Shown: one piece after another, positions 1 to 10,933 of the stretch
Position numbering within the stretch: position 1 is the first letter of the stretch
How the letters are laid out: each line of letters begins with the position of its first letter
Origin: Camillea tinctor
Lineage: Eukaryota; Ascomycota; Sordariomycetes; Xylariales; Xylariaceae
Direction: 5' to 3'
Assembly (NCBI GenBank): GCA_022578605.1
Contig: MU394066.1
Location: forward strand, 496,001-560,000
DNA: 64,000 nucleotides
Position numbers and translations under genes: made by a program
The notes under the pieces: generated by a model
Databases searched by the model: none
Told to the model about the DNA's origin: nothing
Seen by the model: the letters and a program-made list of their open reading frames with translations, nothing else

Positions 1-397
1 TCGTCATGAATGTGGAGTCGGGAGTTCGCGCTTGGCAATGACATAGTAGGCACATGGAACTGAGGATTATCAGGCACCGATATTAAAATAAAATCGAGAA
101 CGTATAGATAGGTCTAGACTTTCGTTATCTATTCCACATTTTCTATTATGCAAGTGGGCAAAGGACAGACTATATAAAAACAATCCCCAAGAACCAAGAT
201 GAGAGAGCGATAGGCGTGTATCATGGTAAGAAATCGTGTGCTGCACAATCACCAAGCTGGATCCTGGCAAATAAGGGTCTACCTACTATGACAGTGTACT
301 AAAGTGGGTAGAATAAGAATATCAGCCTTGCATTCGATTATACAGCTTCCCATAACCGTATTACTGGTACCTATGGAGCAGGGTACAGCATCAACAG
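1..397. other. Spacer, no gene seen
   Basis: AT-rich sequence with only short chance reading frames. It forms the 3' flank of the minus-strand gene that ends at 398. I see no repeat, RNA gene or recognisable motif in it. Confidence 0.5.
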
Positions 398-933
398 TCA
401 GTACAGAATGATATCATCTTTCACAGCACCCTCATCCCTCCACTGGTCCAAAACACCCCTCAAGGTCTTGATTGCAATATTCGCATAGCCCGGCGGCGGT
501 CCGTCCCCGGCCGGCTTCTTTTTCTGGTCCCCCACTATCCAAGCTACCGGGTCCTTCGCGCTGCCGCGCGTAGACTCCTTCAATGCTTCCGCCTGCTCCT
601 GCGAGAACGCCCGGCCGAATAGTACCGCGCGAGCGGGTCGGCCGTAATTATGGGTGCCCACATCATTAGTGGCCGACTCCGTCGACTCCGGGGGTTTGCT
701 CCCGGCGAGGAGGTATGGAAGTTCGGCTTTTGCCGCCTCGAAGGACTGGATGAAGCGAATCACTGGTCGCAAACGTGAGAGAAATTAGTCGCCAATGGGG
801 TGATCTATATATGCACCATCGGGATCTTGTACAAACCTTCATATTCGGGTAGTAGACCCTGTGCTACTGGTCTTCCTATCTCGGTAGTCCGGCCGATAAG
901 CACGATAGGGACTGGCTCAGATAATGCGGGCAT
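398..933 (-). CDS. Conserved fungal protein, about 153 aa, function unknown
   Basis: Two exons, complement(join(398..762,837..933)). The 74-nt intron starts GTTTGT and ends CCAG, and the join is in phase (GTG, Val33). The first exon starts at ATG 933 and encodes a beta-strand-like segment, VPIVLIGRT, followed by EIGRPVAQGLLPEYE. The second exon opens VIRFIQSFEAAKAELPYLL. The overall layout, with a hydrophobic strand, a GRTxEIG turn, then an acidic helix and a variable tail, is one I recognise from small uncharacterised proteins of Pezizomycotina. The start resembles a nucleotide-binding fold, but the glycine pattern is not a full Rossmann motif, so no activity is assigned. It stands alone between repeat-rich spacers. 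The intact splice and high codon-like GC suggest a live gene. Confidence 0.7.
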
Positions 934-2805
934 GGTAGTATAAACACGCGACGATGTGCAAGCAATTGGGTATTGTCTTGGAGTTGTGCTATCAGCTATA
1001 ATGTGTGTGGAAGAAAGGGATGACGATACTTTACCTTCCTAGCTTAGAGCTTTTGTAGGTATCTGAGTAGCTGCACGTGAGAATCCTAGTTCCACTCAGT
1101 CTGCCTGTCGGCATACCTAGATGCCGACTCCTCACGATATTTGTAATCATAGTCGTCTTACACATTATCTAAGCTGACCGATAAGTTTGTGGCCATACCA
1201 TTCATCTGGGACCTGTTGTCGTACTTTCTCCATATATTTCTCTAATCTTTAGTCATCACCAGAGGCGTTCGGGACCGAACTTGATCGAGATCGGGAGTTA
1301 TAATATCGGGATGCTCAGGTCACCCGGCAACGAAACAGTGCCGACACCGATGATGATATGCTCAAGATATTTAAGGCAATGATTCAGCGTTTTATATATT
1401 TATATATATATATATATTCGGATTCTCCACTAGGCTCGTGGAAATAGAACTATTCTGCAATCCAGATTTCAACCTAAGCAGCTTAGTGGAATATAAATTT
1501 GATAACGCTAAGACCAACAAGTAAGTAAGGAACGAGAATGAGGGAATATGTACCTAGGTACCTTAAAAAAGAACTAGTAAACTGCTGAGCCACATTTGTA
1601 TTTTTCATTAGCTTATAACAGCTAATATATTCCCCAGCTTTCGTTCATTGGACAGTTGCTTCCCTGAGGTTGTTGATTTAAGACACATACCAAACTTTGT
1701 GTTACAATGTAGTGTAACTAAGGTGGCGCTACTACGCACCCCTACTCCTAAAGAGGTAACAACAGGTTACACAACATCAACTCCATAAAGTGCATTGATA
1801 TTCTTAGTTAGACTATATACCAATTGAAGAGCCTTATGTCTATATATGTGACTCAAGGTGCACTTTATTCCTAGGGGTAGTCGAGGTACGAAATATTGCT
1901 TTCAAGGAAAAGGAAGCTAAGTGCGATTTCCTGGAAAATTATTTCGTGTCAACTTGAATACTTTACGCATAGCTTGTTCTCCTCTACACAGGGGTGTTTA
2001 GCTGCCACTACTAAATAAATCCTTAGTCAAACTTAAAAGATCTTCTATGGAAATCCCTTATATTGTTAGCAAGAGACCACAGTGAGATCGTGGGATAAAG
2101 CCTATTAGCCTAGGAGACAGTTTAGTAGATGACCGAGAGCCTAGGTATATAGGTGTGTAGTGGTATAAGTAGAGTGGCAACACCATATTCGGATCTATAT
2201 GGCCATCATAGGATGCCATATATTGAGTATCAGTAGAGCCACTGCGGAAAGATCACTAAGAGCGGGATGCATATAGCGACCTTATATAACAAGAGACTTT
2301 CTGCCTATCTAGTTAAGTTCAGGGGTGGATCAGATACATCAAACAAAAAAGGGTTCCCATGTATATGTATTGGTAACATATATAGTTGGAATTCTATGTT
2401 TTCCATACATGCATGCTGCTAAGATTCGGTTGTTTGTATGATAGATCATAGTTAGAATGTATAAATGCGATGGAACCAATATGTATATTGTCATGTCAGG
2501 ATGACTCAGCAGGCCCTAGATGTATTAGTTCTCCTTTTTAGGTTCACTATCCTTTTCTTTCTCCCATACACACACACACGCACGCATATAGCACAATATA
2601 CCATCGTGCCCAGTGCCCAGTGTGTGTCATAGGGGGCCATCCCCCACATATATGATAAACAAGGAAGGATAGATACATCATACTGCAGAATTCGTGTAAA
2701 TGTAACTATAATTCTTGAGAAAGTCAAAGGAGGAAGTTGACGATCAAGTCCCCTTAGTACACAAGAGAATTATCAGTTAAATATGATTCTTGATTCCAAG
2801 TCAGA

Positions 2806-2880
2806 TACCCTCGTCACACTATTACTCGAATAATATCGTGACTACCTAGACTCAAGCCCTTGTTTAGTCCCTCGTGACAG
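2806..2880 (-). repeat. Truncated copy of the CTGTCA short repeat
   Basis: Read on the minus strand it begins CTGTCACGAGGGAC at 2880 and continues with AAGGGCTT, like the full copies at 3212 and 4290. It then diverges after about 30 bp. It abuts the hairpin-rich repeat that begins at about 2881. Confidence 0.5.
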
Positions 2881-3205
2881 CCTATTGTTGTGGGGACTAG
2901 GGAAACCAGGGACTTTTAGTTGCCTTAAGCAATTAAGGGCTATATAGTCTTTCTGTCGCCGACATTTGGTCGGCGAGACACTTAGTTTACCATCCATCCA
3001 TTTCCATAGCAATATAGTCACTCGTTCAGTTTTATCGACGATACATCGCTAACTTTGATAGTTGGCGATGGTTTCATTCGTTATAACTAAATAGTATGAA
3101 AGTTGGGTGTCGTCGACTAGGGACTTTAGTCTCTAGTCCCTCGCAGCCTCATACAGCTGTTGGTAAGGGGGTCCCCCTTATCTGCAGTTTACTATGTCTA
3201 CCCCT
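2881..3205 (+). repeat. Hairpin-rich repeat, copy 1
   Basis: The left end (TTGTGGGGACTAGGG) and the right ~100 bp (AGTATGAAAGTTGGGTGTCG, then GACTAGGGACT and CCCTCGCAGCCTCATACAG) recur in inverse orientation at 13262-13556. Inside lie three stem-loops: TCGCCGAC/GTCGGCGA near 2955-2978, CATCGCTAAC/GTTGGCGATG near 3044-3070, and GACTAGGGACT/AGTCTCTAGTC near 3115-3138. It looks like a non-coding, structured mobile repeat. The class is unknown. Confidence 0.55.
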
Positions 3206-3211
3206 TATTAG

Positions 3212-3341
3212 CTGTCACGAGGGACCAAGTAAGTGCTTAGGTAATCAATACGTTTCTGTGCGAGGAACTGACTACAACTATGGATGTCACTGTTACCTAT
3301 ATACAAGTATCTCTTCTTTGTTCCTTCCTAACCCCTGACAG
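3212..3341 (+). repeat. CTGTCA-ended MITE-like repeat, full copy
   Basis: A 130-bp unit starting CTGTCACGAGGGACCAAG and ending CCTAACCCCTGACAG, so the ends form a 6-bp inverted repeat CTGTCA/TGACAG. Internal landmarks are AAGTGCTTAGG, GTGCGAGGAACT and ACTATGGATGTCACTGTTAC. The same order of landmarks occurs at 4290-4418, and partial copies lie at 3683, 9579 and 24391. It encodes nothing recognisable. Confidence 0.7.
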
Positions 3342-3452
3342 GTTGGTTTAGAATTGGACTATTAGCGGTGCAGCAATACAAAAAGCGACTAAATAGACGC
3401 TTCGTAGCTTTCAATGAACCAGAAATAAATACGATATTAAGTCATGTCATAC

Positions 3453-3552
3453 TGGGGATGGAGGAGATCCCCTACCCTCAGTTGTACTATGAGGCTGTGG
3501 AGGGCTGAAGTTCGACTTCAACCTACGGCACTTAAATCATACTGTTTTTAGT
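3453..3552 (-). repeat. Hairpin-rich repeat, partial copy
   Basis: Read on the minus strand it runs CAGTATGA, then GCCGTAGGTTGAAG, CACAGCCTCATAGTACA and GGGTAGGGGATC. This matches, with many substitutions, the right end of the copies at 2881-3205 and 13262-13556. The stem of the terminal hairpin is diverged. Confidence 0.45.
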
Positions 3553-3682
3553 GTATAGAAAGCATATGAGTGAGAATAAGGAAGAAGAACCTGTTAATTC
3601 TCATAAACTGCCACTGGCTGCTGAGGATACAGAAGCAAACATACTCCCATCTCATAAAACAACGCAATATATATACACTTCA

Positions 3683-3790
3683 GGTCACGAGGGACCAGGC
3701 AAGGGCTTAGGTGATCACTTTGTTGTTGTGCCAGGAATCTAGAATCACAACTGCATATGTCAACTTCTTTGTTCTCACCTAAACCCTGAC
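3683..3790 (+). repeat. CTGTCA-ended MITE-like repeat, diverged copy
   Basis: It starts GGTCACGAGGGACCAGG, carries AAGGGCTTAGGTGATCA, and ends CTAAACCCTGAC. It is about 20 bp shorter than the full copies. The first bases of the inverted end are mutated. Confidence 0.55.
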
Positions 3791-4289
3791 GCTTAATCAC
3801 CCAGATAGCTCCTGGTACGCCTAGTCTACATAACAGTATAGTCTTAGAAGCAGCAGACGAAAGTCATGAAGGAGGTCTAGATTTGCTATTTCTCCAGGGT
3901 ATCTTGTTGAATCTATTATTCTTGGTTTGACTTTGCCCTCGATTTTACCGAGCAAAGAACAGACGAGTAAACCTAGTACCGGGGGTCTTCCAAGGACTTG
4001 GGTATCTAATCATTAATTTACTGTGTGGAAAACTATGATTACAACTAATGATGATACTGTTACTTTTATACGCAACTAGTTGTTTGGTATTTAGCGCACC
4101 GGTCTTATCAATCTTTCTCTATTCCCAAAATTTCTAATATGCAGAGGTCTTTGTGGTCTGACAGGCTTGAAATCCGGCTTATCATGAGGTTTCGAAACTA
4201 GTTAGGCATTTTCATGGAAATTCATAGAACTCAATATGTAGGACCAATTTCCACTCTGAGGTGCAGATTGATGTTGTGTTGCACAGTTT

Positions 4290-4418
4290 CTGTCGCGAGG
4301 GACCAAGCAAGTGCTTGAGTGATCAATACGTTGTTGTGCGAGGAACTATGCTACAACTATGGATGTCACTGTTACCTATATACAAGAACCTTCTTTGTCC
4401 TTTCCTAACCCCTGACAG
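4290..4418 (+). repeat. CTGTCA-ended MITE-like repeat, full copy
   Basis: A 129-bp unit from CTGTCGCGAGGGACCAAG to CCTAACCCCTGACAG. It is the closest relative of the copy at 3212-3341, sharing GTGCGAGGAACT and the segment around ATGGATGTCACTGTTACC. A more decayed relative may lie at about 3980-4090. Confidence 0.7.
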
Positions 4419-5241
4419 TTTCTGTCATTCTCAAAGGCGAGGCACATCTGCCGTCATTAGACACGCAATCAGCCGGCAGCCGGCCATTTTGACAAATGAA
4501 CCAATATTTGAAAATTAAGGCAGGCTGTAAACAAATGCAGCAAGCCCTAATGGGATGCGGCAAGCTGAGCTAGGCAGATTGGAAATCTTTGGTGAGACGA
4601 GGATTGATTGCATCATTTGTAAAGTTAAAGCGAGATAAGCACACGTGGGCTGCAAATATTGAGGACATGTTATGTCTTTCGCGAAAAAAGGTATCGGGCA
4701 AGCCGAGTAACAAAGGGAGGGAACTCGTGCAAAAAAGAAGTTTTCCTATCCATCCCAGGTACGAAAATCGCGATGTATGACTTCAGTAGGAGTATTCTCT
4801 TATATGTTGTTATATAGTATGTTTATTTTATGGCCAAACAACTTCATCCATTTTCTTGAAAGGGCGATGGTGGACATTCATCACAGCATGTGGTTCTACT
4901 TATTTGATATAAATCTTAATCGATACCTAGTTAGTTACATATATGCGAAAGTTGGCTTTGTCAGTACGGTAGTACTTCTATTGGCTCTGATTTTTGGTAC
5001 CTTTGGTCGCAATCTAATGATAATGCATGTATTCTGTCACTGGGCCTTTGCAATACCCTGTTGTGATACCCGAGACTCGTCTGTTGGTAACTAATATTAT
5101 GCACTCATGATCACCTATCTTATTTTGGTGATCTTTCCCTGTGACCTCGAAGTTTTGTCAAAGAAAACCTCGCTCATTTTGTTTATTCAAGTTTTTTAGA
5201 CTTAAACATCACACTCTCTGTTCCTTCATTCTCAATCAAAA

Positions 5242-5742
5242 ATGGCATATTCCAATACTCCAGATATCAAGCTCTTGCCACAAGGTGCCATCGCTGAGAT
5301 TCCTAAAATCGCGGAATGGCTTCAAAGCAAGGAAGCCGAGTTTAAAATCGTCGACGACATCGAAATCTGCAAGAATTCGAATGATCTAGCAAAAGTTGCA
5401 GACAAGTTCTTAAAAAAGTTTGCAAAGGAGGTCACCGTATGGTTATCATATTCGATCTAATGTGGATTTATATTGTTCTAAATGCTAATTCAAATTCAAC
5501 CCGTCCTGACCTAGCCGAACCCGTCACAAAACCGTCTTACAGCTATCTATCTCGACCAACCTACCATCGTCCCTATCGATCAGGGCTGGATAGTAGACCT
5601 AATACCTGTACATGTGGTCGAAGGAATAGTAACAGTCGAAGGCCGCCAACTAGACAAGGGCCATTACTTGCATATGAAGGAAGAAGCATGGGTATCTGGG
5701 GACTTCTATGCCGTGTTGTTATTGACAGAGCTTCGTGGATAA
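5242..5742 (+). CDS. Small hypothetical protein, 140 aa, two exons
   Basis: join(5242..5436,5515..5742). The 78-nt intron has donor GTATGG, a TGCTAAT branch site near 5482 and acceptor CCTAG, and the join is in phase 0. Exon 1 gives a Lys/Glu-rich helical start (IAEIPKIAEWLQSKEAEF, then LAKVADKFLKKFAKE). Exon 2 gives a beta-rich half (TIVPIDQGWIVDLIPVHVVEG, then VEGRQLDKGHYLHM). There is no signal peptide or membrane segment. The open second exon in a different frame, joined by a textbook intron, argues for a real gene in an otherwise eroded region. The beta half loosely resembles a cupin-like barrel, but no conserved metal histidine set is clear. I do not recognise the family. Confidence 0.55.
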
Positions 5743-5949
5743 GGAATTAATATGCAGCAACAGAGGGAGGATGTTTTGGATCTAGTTCCATGTGAACACC
5801 GGCGCCAGGAACTGCGGTTATAAAATGGATTCGACGTCGATCGTTGAAGTTGAAGCCCAAGGCTATTTTCTGACATTGCTCCAAACCCGGGTGTATTATG
5901 GAAAACTTGGACGTGTACGCTACACTCTTGAAAATTGCTGAAATTGACC

Positions 5950-6573
5950 TCAGAGTTGAATCTCAACATATCTATGCGGCAGATACCTTTCAGCTTTTGC
6001 TACTTGACTTGGAAGTTTGTATAGGCTAAAATGACGAGGTATCTTACTGCCAATGTGGTTGCGATTACCGTTAATTGAGACATTGTCGAACTCTCCCTGT
6101 TGTGTAGGGTTAACTCCGTGGTGTGATCGGCTCCTGGAGTATTCCCGTGTTGACTCGCGAGCTATCCAGTCCATTTGAAAGCCACATTTATAGGACGGAC
6201 ATATCGCTCGTTTGATTCCTAGGCTAACCTTAACCAAAGAATAGTGACTGACAACAGAAAATCGTAACTTACCATCGTAAGGAAGTGGTTCACCTGTGTT
6301 TGTGTCCAGCTGCACTAGAAACAAATACGGAGCTTGCTCTCCACATTTACATATTAGCTGATCAGGCTGCATACCGAGGCGAGGATGACGGTCCAGTCGA
6401 TCGCTTGGCGAGATTGTTCCTTCTGAGGGCATAGTAACTTTACCAAATGATTGGTAAGGTAGCGTTGGAAAGGAATCCACTGTTTGCAGGACCAGGTTTG
6501 CCACATAAAATTTACCGTACGGTTCTGAGGTAGATTGGCGCATAGAATATGCAGGATATTGCATTACATGCAA
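5950..6573 (-). CDS. Hypothetical Cys-containing reading frame
   Basis: An open frame of 207 codons on the minus strand. It contains a plausible 54-nt intron (donor GGTAAGTT near 6273, acceptor GCCTAG near 6220) whose removal keeps the frame, leaving about 189 aa. After splicing it reads LICKCGEQAPYLF, then GEPLPYDG joined to IKRAICPSYKCGFQMDW. That spaces a CxC pair about 30 residues from a CxxxxC pair, as in zinc ribbons. No family is recognised. The opposite strand also carries a Cys-containing frame just to the right (6510-6660), so the strand of any real gene here is uncertain. Confidence 0.3.
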   Translation of the reverse strand: MHVMQYPAYSMRQSTSEPYGKFYVANLVLQTVDSFPTLPYQSFGKVTMPSEGTISPSDRLDRHPRLGMQPDQLICKCGEQAPYLFLVQLDTNTGEPLPYDGKLRFSVVSHYSLVKVSLGIKRAICPSYKCGFQMDWIARESTREYSRSRSHHGVNPTQQGEFDNVSINGNRNHIGSKIPRHFSLYKLPSQVAKAERYLPHRYVEIQL

Positions 6574-6828
6574 AGAAGTAAATCCTCAAATTGGTTACTG
6601 GGGTGCAAGCCGAACTTATGGACCAAAAAGATGGCACTTAGCCTTCAGCAAGAAACGCCGCCCAGTAGTCAACCAGAGGGGCGAAGCAACCAGTCTATCA
6701 TAGGGAGTTTTTCCAGAAGCGTCCTAATGGGAATCGTTCTCAGAATCTGTGCAAGACTCAAGACGGTGAAGAGGACAGTAAGCTCGGTGTTAATGAGGAG
6801 GCTGATCAGATTGATTAAACTGCAATAA

Positions 6829-7855
6829 AACCTGCACGCACCCGGGAAATGATTATCGGTGAGCCCGTTGTATCCAGCACTTAAATACGTTGTAAACCAA
6901 CGTGTTTTGCACTTCTTGAATTTTGGACGTACCGAATTCTAACCTAAACTTATGTGAGCGAGAAAATGCTCAAATTTTATCGAGTGGCTCAATACTATTC
7001 GTTAGAGATTATGAACGCCCTTATGATGGGTGTCTGACGTGGGGTTCTCTTTTCGCTGCAACGAGAAGGACTTATCAAACGCATATGTTATTTAGGTATT
7101 GCTTGATGAATCCTGACATTCAAAGTTTAAGGTTAACTTAGCTGGAATACGGCTGTAAATCTGTCATTGAACGAGAGATTCAACCTTACCATAGCATATC
7201 ACTACCTTGTTTTTTTTTCTGACAATATCTGAGGCACGCAAGCCCCTATATCACCCTGGATGTACGCTGATGTCAAGCACAAGCGAACGTTAATAGATTG
7301 TGGATATTAGCTCATATATAGTCCATGGCAGTTGATTATCATACTTTTATATCAAGGGTTCAATCCTTTTATATGGGTACTTGAGTAAAGAGGACTACAT
7401 AAGAGGTTGAATTTTATCTATAATGGCTCAGCATAGCAGCTTCGAACCCCTGTTGCGAAGATCAATGAGTCACGTGGTCTTGTCTACTGTACATAGCAGC
7501 TCTTTAGGTATATCCTCAGCCGCAACAGATTATAGGTACCTAGGTACGTAATGTGTATTCCTATCAAATGAATGTCTGTGGGGAGGAAGCCTAGCAGTAG
7601 AAATCTCCAGGCCTTAAACAAAGGAAAGACCAGTATAAATAATACTGAATTCCCACTGCCACTGTAATACGGTTGGAGACCCGATGTTCAGGGCAACCGA
7701 CGCTGAAATCAGGCCTGCCGAAACCTGTATCAGATTTTTCATGTTTAGCAAAGAATGAAAAGCTGAGTGTGATATAAATGGAAATACAAAAACGAAGTGT
7801 TCATTCCCCCTCTCCTGAATTGCAGGTTGTGATAGGCACCTAATAGGCGTATTGT
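6829..7855. other. Spacer, no gene seen
   Basis: AT-rich DNA between the uncertain frame above and the end of the SesA-like gene at 7856. Reading frames are short and without motifs. There are no repeats that I can match elsewhere in the window. Confidence 0.45.
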
Positions 7856-8952
7856 CTAATTATCCTTTCGTTTACTCTGCCTAGCACGACTTTGGTTTGG
7901 TGCTTGAGGTTGCCTTTCTTTACCTCTGTCGGAATTTCGGGTAGTGTTATTCATTGGAGTCGAGTTCGTGGCGTTATTACCACCGTGCCCTTGGTCCCTT
8001 GTCCTCGCGTCCATATCCTGGGGATTCTGTGCGGTATCATGCGGCACAAAGGCAGCTGGGGGCAAATTCTGTAGCAATTGACTAAAAGCATGTACTGCTT
8101 GAACTGGGTGAGCGCCGTCAATCCTCTGGCTGCCATTAACACGGACCCCCTCAAAATCCACTCCATTCCCCATACCATCTCCAAGCATACTGTTATTTCC
8201 AACTACATTAAGATTCTTGAAGGAAGACCGTTGTCCTTGTGGATTAGTCCTGTCAACCCTGGGAGGAAGGGACTCCGGAGCTCGAGTGTCATTTGTAGGG
8301 CCCATTTCGCCTGGTTCACGTCTCTGTGAGGATTGCTGCGTGATCGTATTAATTAATTGGACTGTTCTTTGTTCATCAATGTGAATGTTGCTTACTTCGG
8401 GTGGCCTGTCAGTATTGTATTCCTGATCCGAAGGCTCGAGATCCACTAAATGTTCTGTGTAAGAAATAGTACCGGTTAGGTAGGCATTTTTGAAACCTAC
8501 TTACCTGAAGGAGGAGGGGTTGGGGGGGTTATTATACGTGACGCCTCCCGCTTCAGCATGCTGATCGTAAGAATGAGTGTCGTTTTATCATGTTCTAAAG
8601 ACTCAAATTGTTGAAGAATGCATGCCTCGACTTTCCTAGCCGACAGTGCTTTATTTAGCCTTCTTACAAACCTAAGTTTAGGTTCGGGGGTGCACCGTGT
8701 GCAAAGATCGACAAGGCTGTCGATTTTAGGGGCCATGGATTCAATGATGGTGCCTACTCGCGAGGTGTGTAACGTCGAGTGATCGCGGATGTCACTTATG
8801 GTACCAGCTAGAGAAGCTAGTTCGGTGTGCCATGTTTGATACTTGGCCGGGGCATTCTTAAGGTAATCGCGAAGTTCGGAGATCGATTTGAGAATCCTGA
8901 TGGCTGTCTCAACAAGCTGACCGGTAGCAGCAATAGCGCCGAGGACTTCCAT
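7856..8952 (-). CDS. STAND-type (SesA-like) N-terminal domain protein with two HET-s-like repeats
   Basis: complement(join(7856..8454,8505..8952)), 348 aa. The 50-nt intron (GTAAGT to CACAG) splits a Glu codon. Residues 1-150 (MEVLGAIAATGQLVETAIRI, then LRDYLKNAPAKYQTWHTELA) match the helical N-terminal domain found on fungal NACHT and STAND proteins (SesA family). There is no P-loop or NACHT domain, so this is a short stand-alone form. Residues 228-241 (FKNLNVVGNNSMLG) and 250-263 (FEGVRVNGSQRIDG) are two repeats of F-x-x-[LV]-x-V-x-G-x3-[MI]-x-G, the pattern of HET-s-related amyloid motifs. The tail is Asn/Gln-rich and ends basic (RARQSKRKDN). In known systems such motifs template an NLR receptor's fold onto a cell-death or immune effector. 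That role here is inference. No intact NLR partner lies adjacent. Confidence 0.7.
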
Positions 8953-9578
8953 GATGCTAGAATGTGTGATTTAGGATTTCTAAGAGTCTAACAGAGTACT
9001 AATCCTAGTACTTTCATTATGGAAGTCGGTTAGTCTGCTAATAAGCTATAGCAAAAAGCAAAAGTGTTGAGGTAGCTACCTAAGTACACATGCTTAGACT
9101 GCCTAGGCTGAGATAAATACATATTCTAAGAGGATAGCACAGCCCGCAAAGGTTTTCAATGTAAATGCCTAACGCCGGGACTACAGCCTGCTTGAGGGAT
9201 ATGTGATATAAATGTTGTCATGGTTGTACAGGTTTAGATTTGCTATTCTTTGCGATGTGGCGCACGCAGCCTTGACAATGTGTCGAAATTCCTTACAGAT
9301 TGGCCATCCCAACACGATACATTCGTGAAGTCCCGCGGATGAGGAAGCCTAATGTGATACGAAATAGTCCTAGGAGAGCCTCGATCAATATAAAGTCAGC
9401 CAGCCCTGCTTACAATACACATATTGCTGTATAATGATAAAGTATTGGTTTACACCAACTAATAGCGGATGTAAAAGAAGAGCATACTTTATTTATTTAA
9501 GACCTTTCATAAATGAAGCAGGTAGATTCTTGTCCATTCATATTCCATGCATATATTAACTACACCTGTATATGTAGT

Positions 9579-9661
9579 GTCACGAGGAACCTAGACCATA
9601 ACTACATATGTCACTGTTACTTATATACAAGAAACTTCTCTATTCCTTCTTACCCCTGACA
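9579..9661 (+). repeat. CTGTCA-ended MITE-like repeat, internally deleted copy
   Basis: It begins TGTCACGAGGAACCTAGA and ends TTACCCCTGACA, with ACATATGTCACTGTTAC between. About 45 bp of the full unit are missing. TGTAG directly precedes and follows the unit, a candidate target-site duplication. Confidence 0.6.
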
Positions 9662-9862
9662 TGTAGTAAATGCGGATGATACAAACGAGGTGTATAAACT
9701 TAACCGTTATGTCCTGGCATCAAGTACCAATATGGTCTGTGACAAATAGGTTTACTAGTAGATTTGCTGAACAGCATGGATTTCTTTCTTTTGAACTCTC
9801 GTTATCTTTATATCACTCGAATTTTGCAGAATTCGGGATTACATAGCTGTCACGGCTATATA

Positions 9863-9890
9863 AGGGCTAATTGTCAAAAGACAATTGGCA
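9863..9890. repeat. Short palindrome shared with 23507-23531
   Basis: GGGCTAATTGTC, AAAA, GACAATTGGC forms a 10-bp stem-loop. A related palindrome, GCTAATTGTC/GGCAATTAGC, occurs at 23507-23531. Both are followed by a CTTTTGTCT motif, so the similarity extends beyond the stem. Confidence 0.45.
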
Positions 9891-10933
9891 CATGTCTTTT
9901 GTCTCCACAATAGCATTTTCCTATTATCTATCAAGATAACGGGCGCTCAATGATAAGTTGAAAAACGTTGGTTTCGTGCTCAGTTTTATCTCCTCCTATT
10001 AGTCCAGGTCAATGTTAGATTGTTACCTACCTAGGTAGGTACATAATCTTATAAGGGCGACATGTCACAATTAGGGCCACTGGGAATGTTTACCTAATTA
10101 CCTAGGTCGAATGGCTCAAATGATCGTAAAGTGTGTTTTTCTATATGGAGATGAATGTCTCAGTTGTAATGGGTATGACATAGGGGATATCTATTATTGG
10201 CAAAAGCACATTTTCAAGCCACCAATTCTGCCCCGCGCCCATCTAGTTCTCATGAATTCCTCCAATCTAGTTTTCACCAGTCACTACTTGTCCACGTGGA
10301 GGTACACCCACCACAAATCCATCCCGTTGGGCATATTCTCTGTCACAACTCCCAAGCAGCCTGCCTGCTGTCACACAAGACGTCTAGAACGGACAGTTGT
10401 CATATGTACCGTACTCCGCCTCTAGTACTGCAGCGGTCTGAAGCGCCCCGCATGCAAGAATAGGAGTGCGTCATCGCCATAAGCAGAGCCTTCATCTCCA
10501 AGCCATCTAGGACGTTCCCATAGAGATCATGTTGTCATTGGTGACTAGAAGGTTCTGTTATGGTCATCGTAGTGTTCCTCGGCTTCTTCACACATTTCTT
10601 CAGTCTCTCTATAGCCGCGCTGTGTGACGAGCCCTCCTGAACGTAGATCTAGGTAGGTCACATACTGTCACAATGCAAGCCCTAGATGGAGGGAACCGTT
10701 ATTGTTGTTGCGCAAAGAACTAAGCTATGTAGGTAACCGCGCTGAACAGCATGGCTTGTTTACATACAAACAACTTCCTTGTTCTGTTTCCTGGACTAAA
10801 AGTTCAGCTCTTCAGCTCCTCGCACATACTGGGTAGTCTTGACTTTAGGGGTTGCAATGATCCAATATTGATTCGGAATATCTTCAATATGTGCTCGTTA
10901 AATGTATTTCTAAGACCCTCGCTATTGTTGAAT

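Larger units (their letters stand above)
934..5241. other. Gene-poor repeat-rich spacer
   Basis: AT-rich DNA without a convincing gene. It contains a TA microsatellite at about 1393-1417, several degenerate copies of the CTGTCA-ended short repeat and two copies of the hairpin-rich repeat (listed separately). Reading frames of 60-105 codons here, including 4777-5094, show no family motif and sit in repeat or AT-rich sequence. The texture fits an old repeat island eroded by RIP-like C-to-T mutation, which is an inference from base composition. Confidence 0.55.

Noticed and set aside
3096..3338. Frame beginning MKVGCRRLG, similar to one at 13182-13367 on the other strand
   Set aside because: The likeness comes from the shared hairpin-rich DNA repeat and the adjoining short repeat. 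The frames diverge at once outside it and have no protein motif.
4777..5094. 105-codon hydrophobic frame
   Set aside because: It lies in AT-rich DNA, where hydrophobic codons arise by chance, and has no family motif or splice support.
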